A stretch of 64,000 nt of DNA from Cervus elaphus (Eukaryota; Chordata; Mammalia; Artiodactyla; Cervidae): the NCBI RefSeq assembly GCF_910594005.1, contig NC_057847.1, positions 26,139,001-26,203,000 of the forward strand, given 5' to 3'. Shown one piece after another: positions 1-9,461 of the stretch. The position numbers and the translations under genes were made by a program. The number at the start of each line of letters is the position of its first letter. Position 1 is the stretch's first letter. Below the pieces are notes generated by a model. The model did not search any database, was not told where the DNA came from, and saw only the letters and a program-made list of their open reading frames with translations.

Positions 1-1720
1 GAACGCTACAAAAATTTCAAGCACAGCCTATCGGCCATAGATAGTATCAACTACAGAGCCAGTGTCTTTAGCTTCTAGTGTTTTTTGGACTCGGAGGTTT
101 TTCTGCTGGGAGTTACTAGATCTTACTGACTTAAATGTTAAATCTTTTTTTTTTTTTTAAGGAATGAAGGTTTACTCTTTGAACTACTCTTTTGTATACA
201 GGAATGAACACCTTTTGAGTGCTTTTTTAATGGCCATTCGAAATGATAGAATTTTAGTTTTTGCAGGCTACTTAAATTTACAGTAATTGTTCTTAAATGG
301 AGTTTAAATGATCGTTGGAATCGGTGAAGTTATTTAGATAATATTTTGGCTTTTGAAGTTGAATAAGAAGAAACAAGTACGTGTAAGGAATTATATTTAC
401 ATAAATGCTAATGCACACCATGCTTACAGTTGAATTTGGTTGACAAAGCTATATTTTCATTTATTGTGGTTGCTAGTCTGATGGAATGTGGTGGGATTCT
501 TTTTGGGTTTTTAGTTTGTCTGGGGCAGGGGGAGGAGCTGGCCAGTGTTAGAGGAGGGCTTAATACAAATTAGCTAGAAATAGTTTTTTAAGATTATTGT
601 GAAGTTTACATTCGTTTGAATCTTTGTTGTTGCATTAGTTTAACATGGAGATGTGTTCACTTATTAAAATAATTGAAACCGCTTACATTATTGTGTTTTT
701 TTTTTTAATGTGGATTATAGGAATTGGTCTGTGTTGTAGTATTTTGAATTGTCACTGTAGACGAAAAAGTTTGTTGTAGTCTGCAGGAAATTCTTAGTGT
801 TCCAAGACATTAAAAGTGAAGCTGTTGTTCAGCTGAATAATTACTGTTAAATATTGTATTTGTAATTTTAATGCTTGAAATTACACTGTAGGGGGATGTG
901 AATAGATTTACTGACTTAAAAGTATGATTTTAGGTTTTGTTCTTTTGTAACCAGGTTGAAATGTAAAGGCATAAAATTGTGTATATGAGATGCATTGTTA
1001 CTTTCAAACAAATTTATGAACTGGTAAACCTCTTTCATGAACTATGTCCCTTTAGGCCCACAGTGCCAAAGAAAAGTTACAAAACACTACATGAGTAAAA
1101 TTGCAAGGCAGATTGTGTTTACTTGTCTTTTTAAGTTTTTCAAATAAGAACAAAATACTTTATAACTGCAACTTAACCAAGTTTAGGTATCAGCACAGTG
1201 ATTGGGGGAGGAGAGAAGTGAAGGAGGAAGTTAGGAGTAGAATATATGTATATATACATGTATATGTAAGTCTAACTGGAGGAATAGGATACTGTCTCCA
1301 ACCTTAGCCTACTGTGGCCATAGACTTGTAGGGAAGTTGTTTCCCTGCCTCTTCAGCTCCTCCTCTGAACTACCAAATCTCTACTGACATCACATTTCCC
1401 GCCAGATTAGCATGAACCACAATCACTGTAAGCACTTTTTCTTTGTATGTTTGGTATTTGTGCATAATATTTTTCACTGAGTAAAAAATAGTATGACTGT
1501 CTTGAGCGTGTTTGCCTTACCAAATGGGAAAATTATTTTCCCAGTTCAAAAATGAATTGTAGATACGGACATCTCAGTAGATAAGAGAGAATTTAAGTGA
1601 TTTCATAGGAGTTTTCCCCACTTTAAAAATGTGCTTGGATAATGTGACTTTCCTCAAATTACTAGGAATTATGAGAGGTTTACGGAGAGCTTTTGTAGGT
1701 GTGCTCTCTAAAAGTTTTAT

Positions 1721-1950
1721 TTTGGGTTTATTTTGTATTTACAGAAAAGTTTCAAAGATAGAACTGAAAATTACCTTTTATCCTTCACCCAGCTTCCTCT
1801 AATATTGATATAACTAACCATGATTCATTTGTCAAAACTAGAAAATTAACATTGGTAGTGTTATTAACTATAGACTTTGTTCTGATATCACTCCATTTTC
1901 TGTTCTAGGATCCAACTCAGGATACCACATTGCACATAGTAGTATTATGT
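1721..1950 (-). repeat. Ancient L1 (L1M-type) 3' UTR fragment, antisense
   Basis: The stretch contains the diagnostic ancient L1 3' UTR order read on the opposite strand: an acagaaaagtttcaaagat-like segment, then ...ccttcacccagcttcct..., then a ...ttctaggatccaactcagga... block. The same family recurs at 18480-18720 and 20115-20640. Boundaries are approximate. Confidence 0.6.
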
Positions 1951-3454
1951 TTAAGATCAAGTTGAAATATACAACATTCTACTTAAAACTTTTTTAAATG
2001 CAACCTTATACTAGTTTGATATTTTAGGATTAAAGGGGCATTGAAAAGCCAATAGCTGAACTACAGACTTGCTTTACATATTTTCAGTTTAGAATTTGTT
2101 ATGATTTGTGTTCATCCTGGATCCTGGCCAAGAATTTTTGGCACCCTCATTATAGTGCTGAATAGGTCTAATCACAAAGCAGCCTCACCTGTAATGTCCC
2201 ACAGCATAGACTCTCAAAATTGATTTGATGGCAAGATTTTTATGTTTTATTATTAAGTTGTGTAGTTAGTTTTAGTAGTAAATCAAGAAATAGAAATGGA
2301 AGAACTTTGAGGTATTAACTCATCCAGTCTACATTTGTGTGAACCTGTGAATTACTCATTTGCACTTAAGTATTAATCTGTATAAGTGTTATGAAAGACA
2401 TTGCCTAAATTTTAGTTTAACTTGGAATGTTTCATTTATTACATAAATGTTTGTGAACTACAAAGTGAATAATAACTTAACTATATAAAAATTATTTTGA
2501 CTCTTCAGAGATAAGACTTACACTATCATTGTAAGGAATTCATTGGGTAATTGTTTTTATGTTTGTAGTATATGTTCTTTACTGTTCCCTTTGAAGATTT
2601 TAAGAAACTTCAGTACTTGCTCTAGAATGTTTCTTGTTTTTTTCCCACCTTAGCTTCACACTTGTTTCCAGTTATTCTTTTCTTGCCTATTTCTGGCTTT
2701 TGTAAAGCCATTTGTGGGAACTGAGGGGTTATTAATCCTTTCCAAATGAGATGTAATAAGTTGGTATGAATTTGTTCTTTTTTCCTTTACACAGTTATTA
2801 TCTGAAAAGATAAATTCTTGTATTTCCCCTCTTCTCCCCCGTCCCCCCATTTTATGCCTGGTTGCAGTGGAGAATGCCCTTGTAATGAATTTGCTGTAGT
2901 AATGTCCCAGGGCTGCTCTTGGTTGTGGTCTTTTTTTTTTAACCATGTGATTATGTGTTTGTATACAGAGGGAAACTTGGACTACCTTCAATTACAACGT
3001 TTTAAATAATGCCAGTGTCCATGTTAATTGGTGTTTTGTCAGTAGAATATTAGAATTACTGAGAGAAACACGATTTTTCTTAGTGTGTAAGCTTAATGTG
3101 GAGGGTTATCTTGAACCCAAACCAAATACTAATTCTTGCCTGGGTTATGTGTTTTTTATGTCTCTCTGTCTATACTGTTTCTAGTAGCCTAACATCAAAC
3201 ATTCTTACAACTTTTTTTTGGTCTCAAATGTTCTAGTTTATTTATTTTGCTAGTATACTACTGATGAAATTTCTGTTAAAAGAAATCATCTTTGTAGGGT
3301 TTGTAGTTTTGAAACATTTGGGGCACATTTTTTTGTGGAGTTGATTTGAAACTGGTACAGAGTTTTTCATTGAAGACAACAATATCTCAAGATCAGTTTT
3401 ATTGATCCCATTTTTTTCCTATCATTTTCTTTGCAATTTTTAAATAAGATATTT

Positions 3455-3725
3455 TTATTTACTTAAAAAATATTTATTGATCTTTCTGCTAGGCACAGTT
3501 GGATGTTTTTCAAATCTGTCCCGTAATCATAGTCATTGTAAGGATACTTTAGGATTATATAGTGCTTTACAGTTTATAAAGCTTAACACTTTCTTTAGGC
3601 TCTTATGACCCTGCAAGGTAATATTTTTCCCATAAGGAAATTGAGTCCTGATCTAAATCACCTATAGTTCTAGGTGATTATAGAATAGCTAGGGCTAGAA
3701 CCCAGTTTTGAATTTTTTCTTTCCT
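3455..3725 (-). repeat. L2 tail plus MIR SINE, antisense
   Basis: About 3460-3510 resembles the reverse complement of an L2 3' end (tttattgatctttctgctaggcac). From about 3540 the order is a MIR core read backwards: a low-threshold tatagtgctttacag segment, an aaggaaattgag segment, a region equivalent to the conserved CAAGGTCA core, and a gctagaacccag segment. Both elements are diverged. Confidence 0.55.
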
Positions 3726-4116
3726 AGTGCAATATACTCCTTTCCTCTAAGCATTTGCTGTCTTAGCTTAAATCGTGAAAGTCTAGTATTTTTCTGTTTC
3801 AGTGTTCATAAATATTTGTTATATATGTTTTAACCTTAGGTTTACTCAAAAGTTCAAGTACATCATTTTAGCCTAGGTTTGGGGACTTCCCTTTGATTAA
3901 TGGCCTGCGTTGTTGGGAAAAGTACTGTAGTTTACTTAGCTTCTGGAGAAGGGGGTGATTGCGTAGTATGTCATCTGAATAGTTGTATTTATTTTCAAGG
4001 AATTTCTTGAACTAGAAAGCTGTTCACTGATGGTTTAATACCTGTTCTTATAAAGATTTTGTTAAATACTCAGATGCCATAAATTTTAAGGAGGAAAAGG
4101 GACAACATGCCAGTAC

Positions 4117-4262
4117 AGTTGTCCCTCTGTATTTGTGGGTTCTGAATCCTTGGAGGTTTGCCTGTTGCATCTCACTTTATGTAAGGGAATTGAGCATGGG
4201 GATTTTGGTATCCATAGGGTCCTGGAACCAATCCCCTGTGGATACCTAGGGTTAGCAGTATT
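4117..4262. mobile_element. Tigger/MER2-type DNA transposon fossil
   Basis: It begins with cagttgtccctctgtatttg and contains a near inverted copy of the same motif at the other end (tcctggaaccaatcccctgt, then ggatacc). This is the arrangement of the non-autonomous TcMar-Tigger elements. It is an internally deleted copy with no coding capacity. Related pieces lie at 39090-39255 and 55340-55525. Confidence 0.65.
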
Positions 4263-4537
4263 GTAAAATTAACTTGTATATGAGGTATCTTCTTTGATGT
4301 AAGTTGAAAGATGGTATATATAATGCTGGTCAGAAAAAATTCAAGTTCGATTCCCCAAAGAATAATCTTAAGAAAATAAGAGTTGGATTTGAAACACTAT
4401 ACTTTAGATTTCAGTATGAATGTCTTTAGTTTAAAATGCCAAGAGACTGAAATGAAATGTAAATTGTTGCTCTAATCCTGGGAAAGATGACTTAAACTTG
4501 TAATTTCTATACCAGGTAGAATTTGAAGAATGATACA

Positions 4538-4603
4538 TGACTTTAATGTCCACTGCTTCATTTTAACTGTGTGACTTTAATGTCCACTGCTTCATTTCAA
4601 CAA
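4538..4603. repeat. 34-bp tandem duplication
   Basis: A unit starting tgactttaatgtccactgct occurs at 4538 and again at 4572, a period of 34 bp with only one or two differences. It is a simple local duplication in the intron. Confidence 0.85.
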
Positions 4604-4689
4604 TTTAAGTTTGATAAGTTTAAATGTTTGTGTTTAGAAGAGAGATCATTATTCTAGTTCAAGCCTGGACATTTGTACTTGGTCCCACA

Positions 4690-5330
4690 GTTTCTGTGAC
4701 TTTTTTGTCTTCAGCCTTTCAGTCTCCTTCACTAGGTCTTAGTTTACTTTTCTAAAACACAGATCTGATTGCACCACTCACTTGCCTCAAAAGCTTTTAT
4801 AGTTTTCATTCACTATCTGTAGGATAAAGTCCAACCTCCTTAGTATGATCTATGGAGCCATTTACTACAGGACCTGATAAAAATGTCTAGTCCTCTCCCC
4901 CATTATTTTGTTCTATGAATATGAGTCTTTTCTGGATTCTCTCTTCAACTCCAAACTATCCTTTTTTTTTTAAGTTTCTTTTTGTCTGTGAGTTAATTAT
5001 TTCTATACCTTAATGCCTATATCTTTGCTTCCTCACTGCCTGCAGTGAAATCTTAAATTTTATTCATGATTACCTAAAAAATCTCTTCTGTGAAGTCTTG
5101 TCTTTTTTCATTTTTCTGTTTCCCCAAAGTTTTTTGATCCTATGCATAGTGTACACCACTGTTCACATAGTAGTAACATGTATGTGTATGTCTGGTTGGA
5201 TAGATAGCGAATCAGTCGAAGATAAAAATTGTATCTCATGGGCTTACTCATGGTTATTTCATCTTGGCAGATATGCTCAAATATTTTGGATTTGAGTCAT
5301 TAAATGTGGTTCCTTCATTGAAATATACAT
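4690..5330 (+). repeat. L2 LINE 3' fragment
   Basis: The segment order is typical of L2 in sense orientation: acagatctgattgcaccact, then aggataaagtccaacctcct, then ...atctatggagccatttactacagg..., and finally the ctgtgaagtcttgtc and tgtgtacaccactgttcac segments near the L2 end. It is diverged and non-coding. Confidence 0.6.
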
Positions 5331-5507
5331 TTCAGCTGTGTGTGCACATGAAAATTAGGTAGTGAGTCTCTATAAAACTCTGGTTCTATAATATTTGTAT
5401 TAAATTTTGTGGAATGGTTCATTTTGAGAGAATACTATTTGTCTTCGCCTGTTTTTAATGGTCACAGACCCCCCCAGCCCCGTCCTTCCAATTGAACTTT
5501 CTCAAAA

Positions 5508-5571
5508 AGTTGATATGCTATTTTAGATAGCTATGCTATTTAGATATGCTACTTAGATATGCTATTTTAGA
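5508..5571 (+). repeat. Short tandem repeat of a TATGCTATTTAGA-like unit
   Basis: Four imperfect copies of a 13-18 bp unit (tatgctattttagata, tatgctatttaga, tatgctacttaga, tatgctattttagata) lie in a row. It is a simple low-copy minisatellite in the intron. Confidence 0.75.
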
Positions 5572-5770
5572 TATTTGCACCTCAGGCATGGATTGTACAT
5601 TGAGAATTCTGGTTTAGATATCTTCATGTTCTCATTGTCTAGTGATGTGTGGAGTTACAGGAAATCACATACAGATCTAGAAGGAAATGGGGTAGGGGTG
5701 GCATTATTTTGATGGTGATCAATTCATACAGGTCTCATTCCCTGTGCGTTTACCCTTGGTCTTAGTGAGA

Positions 5771-5990
5771 GACAAGTATGGTATAGTATTTAAGGGCATG
5801 GCTTCTGGAGTTAGACTGACTTAGTTTTAAATCCTGTGTTGGACATTTGACATTTGATAGCTGTCTGATTTTGTCTCTCAGTTTTGTCATCTGTGATATG
5901 GGGATAATCATACTACCTCATAGAATAGTTGTAAGCAGTAGATTACATAATCTTACAAGTCCCTACCATGGTACTTGTTGTTATTCCCTT
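5771..5990 (+). repeat. MIR SINE, sense
   Basis: The order matches MIR: gtatttaagggcatggcttc, ggagttagactgac, a degenerate core with tgatagctgtctgattttg, then tcatctgtgatatggggata and ctacctcatagaatag. Old, no function implied. Confidence 0.75.
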
Positions 5991-6939
5991 AAAAAATTTA
6001 CCCTTTCACATTGATATGTTGGGTTTTATTGCTTTGTACTTTCCTACAGTGGTATTTTTCTAGTCTTGTCTAATCCATAATGGAGATGATACCTGAAATT
6101 CTAGCAGATAACAGAATTGCAAAATATAATGTTTAATATCCTACTGCAAACTTAAAGAGAAATAGTAGGTAAAGTAACAGTCTACTTCCTCCAGCTTTTA
6201 GATTTTAGAAAAACCTTTTAGATGGACTGACTTTCCAGTGTGGTCACAGGGCAATAATCTTTCCTCATTAAACATTTGTAAGGTCTCATATATTTTTTTA
6301 GTAGTTCATGCAAAAGTAAAGAAGTTGATGGCTCGCTAAAGGAATCACCCACATCTTGTATTTACTCCAGAGTACCTTACTACATGCCATGAAAGAGTAG
6401 CTTTAATTGTTTGATTTAAAGTTGATAGCAAAAATATACAAATCTTATTTCTGGTTCTGGGAACTGATGACACTGCTCTAATAATGTTTCTTTTTTGTAC
6501 ACAAATATGATGCACCTGATTTAATGATAATGTTTTTAGTGGGTTTTATACTTTTTGAACTGTCTTCTGTGTTTGAGGCATATTTGGTTTGAGGCGTTCA
6601 TAATCTTTTCTACCTATTTCTACTTTTATTTTTAACTGTATAGCATCAGAGGGATCATAGATGAGGGATTGGAAAATCAGTTTGTAGTCATAAAATAAGG
6701 AATATTCTAATTGAATTTTTTTCCTGTTCAAATATCCTGGTTTATCTTAGCAATAACTAGCAAAATAGAAAATGATGATTATCGTAGTTTATACAGTACT
6801 TCTGTATTTGAGCTCTGTTGTGTTACTGAGAGAATTTTCAGGTGATAAGGGTTTTTATCAGTTTTTAAAGTTTTTTGAGAATTGGATTAAATATACCACA
6901 AATACATATCACATAACATTTTCTGTTTTCTTCATTCAG

Positions 6940-8299
6940 ACAGGTGATTTGGCTTCTGCACAGTTAGGAGGAGCACCAAACCGATGGGAGGTTTTGTCAG
7001 CCACACCTACAACTATAAAAGATGAAGCTGGCAATCTAGTACAGATTCCAAGTGCTGCTACTTCCAGTGGGCAGTATGTCCTTCCCCTTCAGAATTTGCA
7101 GAATCAGCAAATATTTTCAGTTGCACCAGGATCAGATTCATCAAATGGTACAGTGTCCAATGTTCAATATCAAGTAATACCACAGATTCAGTCATCAGAT
7201 GGTCAGCAGGTTCAGATTGGTTTCACAGGCTCTTCAGATAATGGGGGTATAAATCAAGAAAGTGGTCAAATTCAGATCATTCCTGGCTCTAATCAAACCT
7301 TGCTTGCCTCTGGAACACCTCCTGCTAATATCCAGAATCTCATACCACAGACTGGTCAAGTCCAGGTTCAGGGAGTTGCAATTGGTGGTTCATCTTTTCC
7401 TGGCCAAACCCAAGTAGTTGCTAATGTGCCTCTTGGTCTTCCAGGAAATATTACCTTTGTACCAATCAATAGTGTTGATCTAGATTCTTTGGGACTCTCG
7501 GGCAGTTCTCAGACAATGACTGCAGGCATTAATGCTGATGGACATTTGATAAACACAGGACAAGCTATGGATAGTTCAGACAATTCAGAAAGGACTGGTG
7601 AGCGGGTTTCTCCTGATATTAATGAGACTAATACTGATACAGATTTATTTGTGCCAACATCCTCTTCATCACAGTTGCCTGTTACTATAGATAGTACAGG
7701 TATATTACAACAAAATACAAATAGCTTGACTCCTACTAGTGGGCAAGTCCATTCTTCAGATCTTCAGGGAAATTATATCCAGTCGCCTGTTTCTGAAGAG
7801 ACACAGGCTCAGAATATTCAGGTTTCTACAGCACAGCCTGTTGTACAACATCTACAACTTCAAGAGTCTCAGCAGCCAACCAGTCAAGCCCAAATTGTGC
7901 AAGGTATTACACCACAGACAATCCATGGTGTGCAAGCCAGTGGTCAGAATATATCACAACAGGCTTTGCAAAATCTTCAGTTGCAGCTGAATCCTGGAAC
8001 CTTTTTAATTCAGGCACAGACAGTGACCCCTTCTGGACAGATAACTTGGCAAACATTTCAAGTACAAGGGGTTCAGAACTTGCAGAATTTGCAAATACAG
8101 AATACTGCTGCCCAACAGATAACTTTGACGCCTGTTCAGACACTCACGCTTGGTCAAGTTGCAGCAGGTGGAGCCTTGACTTCAACTCCAGTTAGTCTAA
8201 GCACTGGTCAGTTGCCAAATCTACAGACAGTTACAGTAAACTCTATAGATTCTACTGGTATACAGCTACACCCAGGAGAGAATGCTGACAGTCCTGCAG
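6940..8299 (+). CDS. SP3: SP3 large exon: glutamine-rich transactivation region (partial CDS)
   Basis: It encodes about 453 residues of transcription factor Sp3, which binds GC and GT boxes in the nucleus and activates or represses depending on context. The exon starts after TTCATTCAG with ACA GGT GAT (TGDLASAQLGG...) and ends GCA G before GTGAGT, in phase 1. The product is rich in Q, S, T, N and hydrophobic residues, with repeated NLQNLQLQ-like and GQVQVQ-like runs, matching the two glutamine-rich A and B activation domains of Sp factors. I recognise the sequence as Sp3 rather than Sp1 or Sp4. No stop or frameshift is present. The frame remains open upstream to an ATG at 6772 and downstream to 8640, but the strong splice sites and family length argue that the normal exon is 6940-8299. 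The roughly 90 N-terminal residues are encoded outside the window. Confidence 0.97.
7516..7569 (+). promoter_or_regulatory. SP3: Internal SP3 AUG codons for short isoforms
   Basis: Two in-frame ATG codons lie at 7516-7518 (context ...QT-M-TAG) and 7567-7569 (context ...QA-M-DSS), 17 codons apart. It is known for mammalian SP3 that short isoforms, which lack one glutamine-rich domain and act mainly as repressors, start at two closely spaced internal AUGs in this part of the message. The positions here fit that pair. The sequence shows the codons; their use is taken from knowledge of the gene. Confidence 0.75.
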
Positions 8300-8611
8300 G
8301 TGAGTCTTCTAAGTCATGTGATGCCATAGATAAGTTCACTGATATGTTAATATGTAGGGAAATTTTTTTCTCTGTTTATCAGAATCTGGTGATCTTTAAA
8401 GATGATGATACATTTCCCTGTGTCTGTATAAAAAAATCAACATCAAAATGTGTTCTGAATTGTTCTTCATTGAAAGATGATAGTTTTTGTAAGTCAAGGA
8501 TTGATTTCTCTGTTATGCCAGTTACATTTGTTGTTTCTTGTCACTCCGTTTTATGTATTTTCTTAACATCTGATCGGTACTCTCAAGCATCACAGAATTT
8601 TTATTTGACAG
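8300..8611 (+). other. SP3: Candidate in-frame extension of the SP3 large exon (alternative 5' splice site)
   Basis: The SP3 frame continues without a stop for 312 nt (104 codons) beyond the normal donor. It reaches a second consensus donor, CAG at 8609-8611 followed by GTAAGG at 8612. That donor leaves one base of a codon, as the normal donor does, so joining to 43757 again gives GAT and preserves the frame into the zinc fingers. The added segment is not glutamine-rich, contains several cysteines and matches no domain I know. If neither donor were used, translation would stop at 8638-8640 without zinc fingers. This is a prediction from sequence only, and a chance open stretch remains possible. 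Confidence 0.3.
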
Positions 8612-8689
8612 GTAAGGTGTCTTGGCTGTCTTTGGTGTGATGTAAATTTTATGTTTTATGCATTTTATTTGGTTGGGCAATCAGACTGG

Positions 8690-8885
8690 CATAGTGAAAG
8701 TATGGTACTGGGAGTAGGTAGTGTTCATGCTGTCTCACTCACTAGCTAGCTGTGTGGTTGTGGCTAGGTTACTTTTGCTCCTACAAACTCAGTTTTCTCA
8801 GCATGTAAAATGTGCTTGTTGGACTACATAACTATGTCTAGGTCTTGTAGACCTAAAATTCTTCAATTCTGTGATAATTTATTCT
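8690..8885 (+). repeat. MIR SINE, sense
   Basis: It carries the MIR landmarks in order: a ...gtatggtactgggagtagg... head, the core actagctagctgtgtggttg followed by gttacttttgctc, and cagttttctcagcatgtaaa near the end. The copy is diverged. Confidence 0.7.
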
Positions 8886-9204
8886 TAGAAGTGTGAAGTA
8901 GGTCCTAAACATAGTTGTGCTAGATATGTTGTTATTGATTGTATGGGTAGAAATTTCAGAAGTGTCCTCTTTGTTTTGTAAGAATGAAATGATACAGTTT
9001 TAAAAGAGATAGTATAATCATTACTTTAGTAATGTTATTTACTTAGTATTTTATTGAATGTTTTGTTGTACACAAAATTCTTACTTTCACTCTTTTGTTG
9101 TTTTGACCCTTTCAAACTCAAGCTGGGAACTTGGATTTAATTTACTGAATTAATGGTATTACCCTCTTTCTTTAGAGAAATTTGTGATATATACACAGAA
9201 AATT

Positions 9205-9400
9205 GGGTTTCCCAGGTGACTCAGCGATAAAGAATCCACCTGCCAATGCAGGAGACCTGGGTTTGATCCCTGGGTTGGGAAGATCCCCTGGAGGAGGAAA
9301 TGGCAACCCACTCCAGTATTCTTGCCTGGAGAATCCCAGGGACAGATGATCCTGACAGGCATAGGGTTGCAAAGAGTTGGACACAACTGAGCAACAAAGT
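9205..9400 (+). mobile_element. Bov-tA SINE (ruminant tRNA-derived)
   Basis: It starts gggtttcccaggtgactcag with an A-box-like region, has a B-box-like ggtttgatccctgggttggg, then the ruminant-specific body (aatggcaacccactccagta, cttgcctggagaatccca) and an end matching the BovB 3' tail (gcaaagagttggacacaact). Such SINEs are mobilised by the BovB LINE machinery. It is not a functional tRNA gene. Confidence 0.92.
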
Positions 9401-9461
9401 CTCCATGTGTTCTTAGGAAGCCTTTAATTGCATTTGAGCCTTCTGAAGCTGTGGTTTAAAG

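Larger units (their letters stand above)
1..6939 (+). other. SP3: SP3 intron upstream of the glutamine-rich exon (5' end outside window)
   Basis: This AT-rich stretch contains no convincing coding exon. It ends in a good acceptor (pyrimidine-rich tract, then TTCATTCAG) just before the large SP3 exon. It holds scattered old repeats, listed separately. 1-1720, 1951-3450 and 5991-6771 show nothing I can assign beyond simple T-runs and a short TA-rich palindromic stretch near 1242-1266. The short ORFs here have no family signature and look random. There is no CpG-rich block, so the SP3 promoter island lies further upstream. Confidence 0.85.

Noticed and set aside
1395..1403. E2F-like site TTTCCCGCC
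   Set aside because: Single motif in an intron with no CpG-rich or promoter context; chance match cannot be excluded.
2656..2991. 111-codon minus-strand ORF
   Set aside because: No family signature, low-complexity composition, overlaps nothing exon-like; typical chance ORF.
9205..9280. tRNA-like A and B boxes
   Set aside because: They belong to the tRNA-derived SINE head; no cloverleaf with an intact acceptor stem is present.
9169..9406. Overlapping minus-strand ORFs with a SLQPYACQDHLS-like text
   Set aside because: These are the usual antisense frames of a Bov-tA SINE, not genes. The same applies to ORFs over 15953-16217, 26013-26403, 38224-38472 and 55885-56220.
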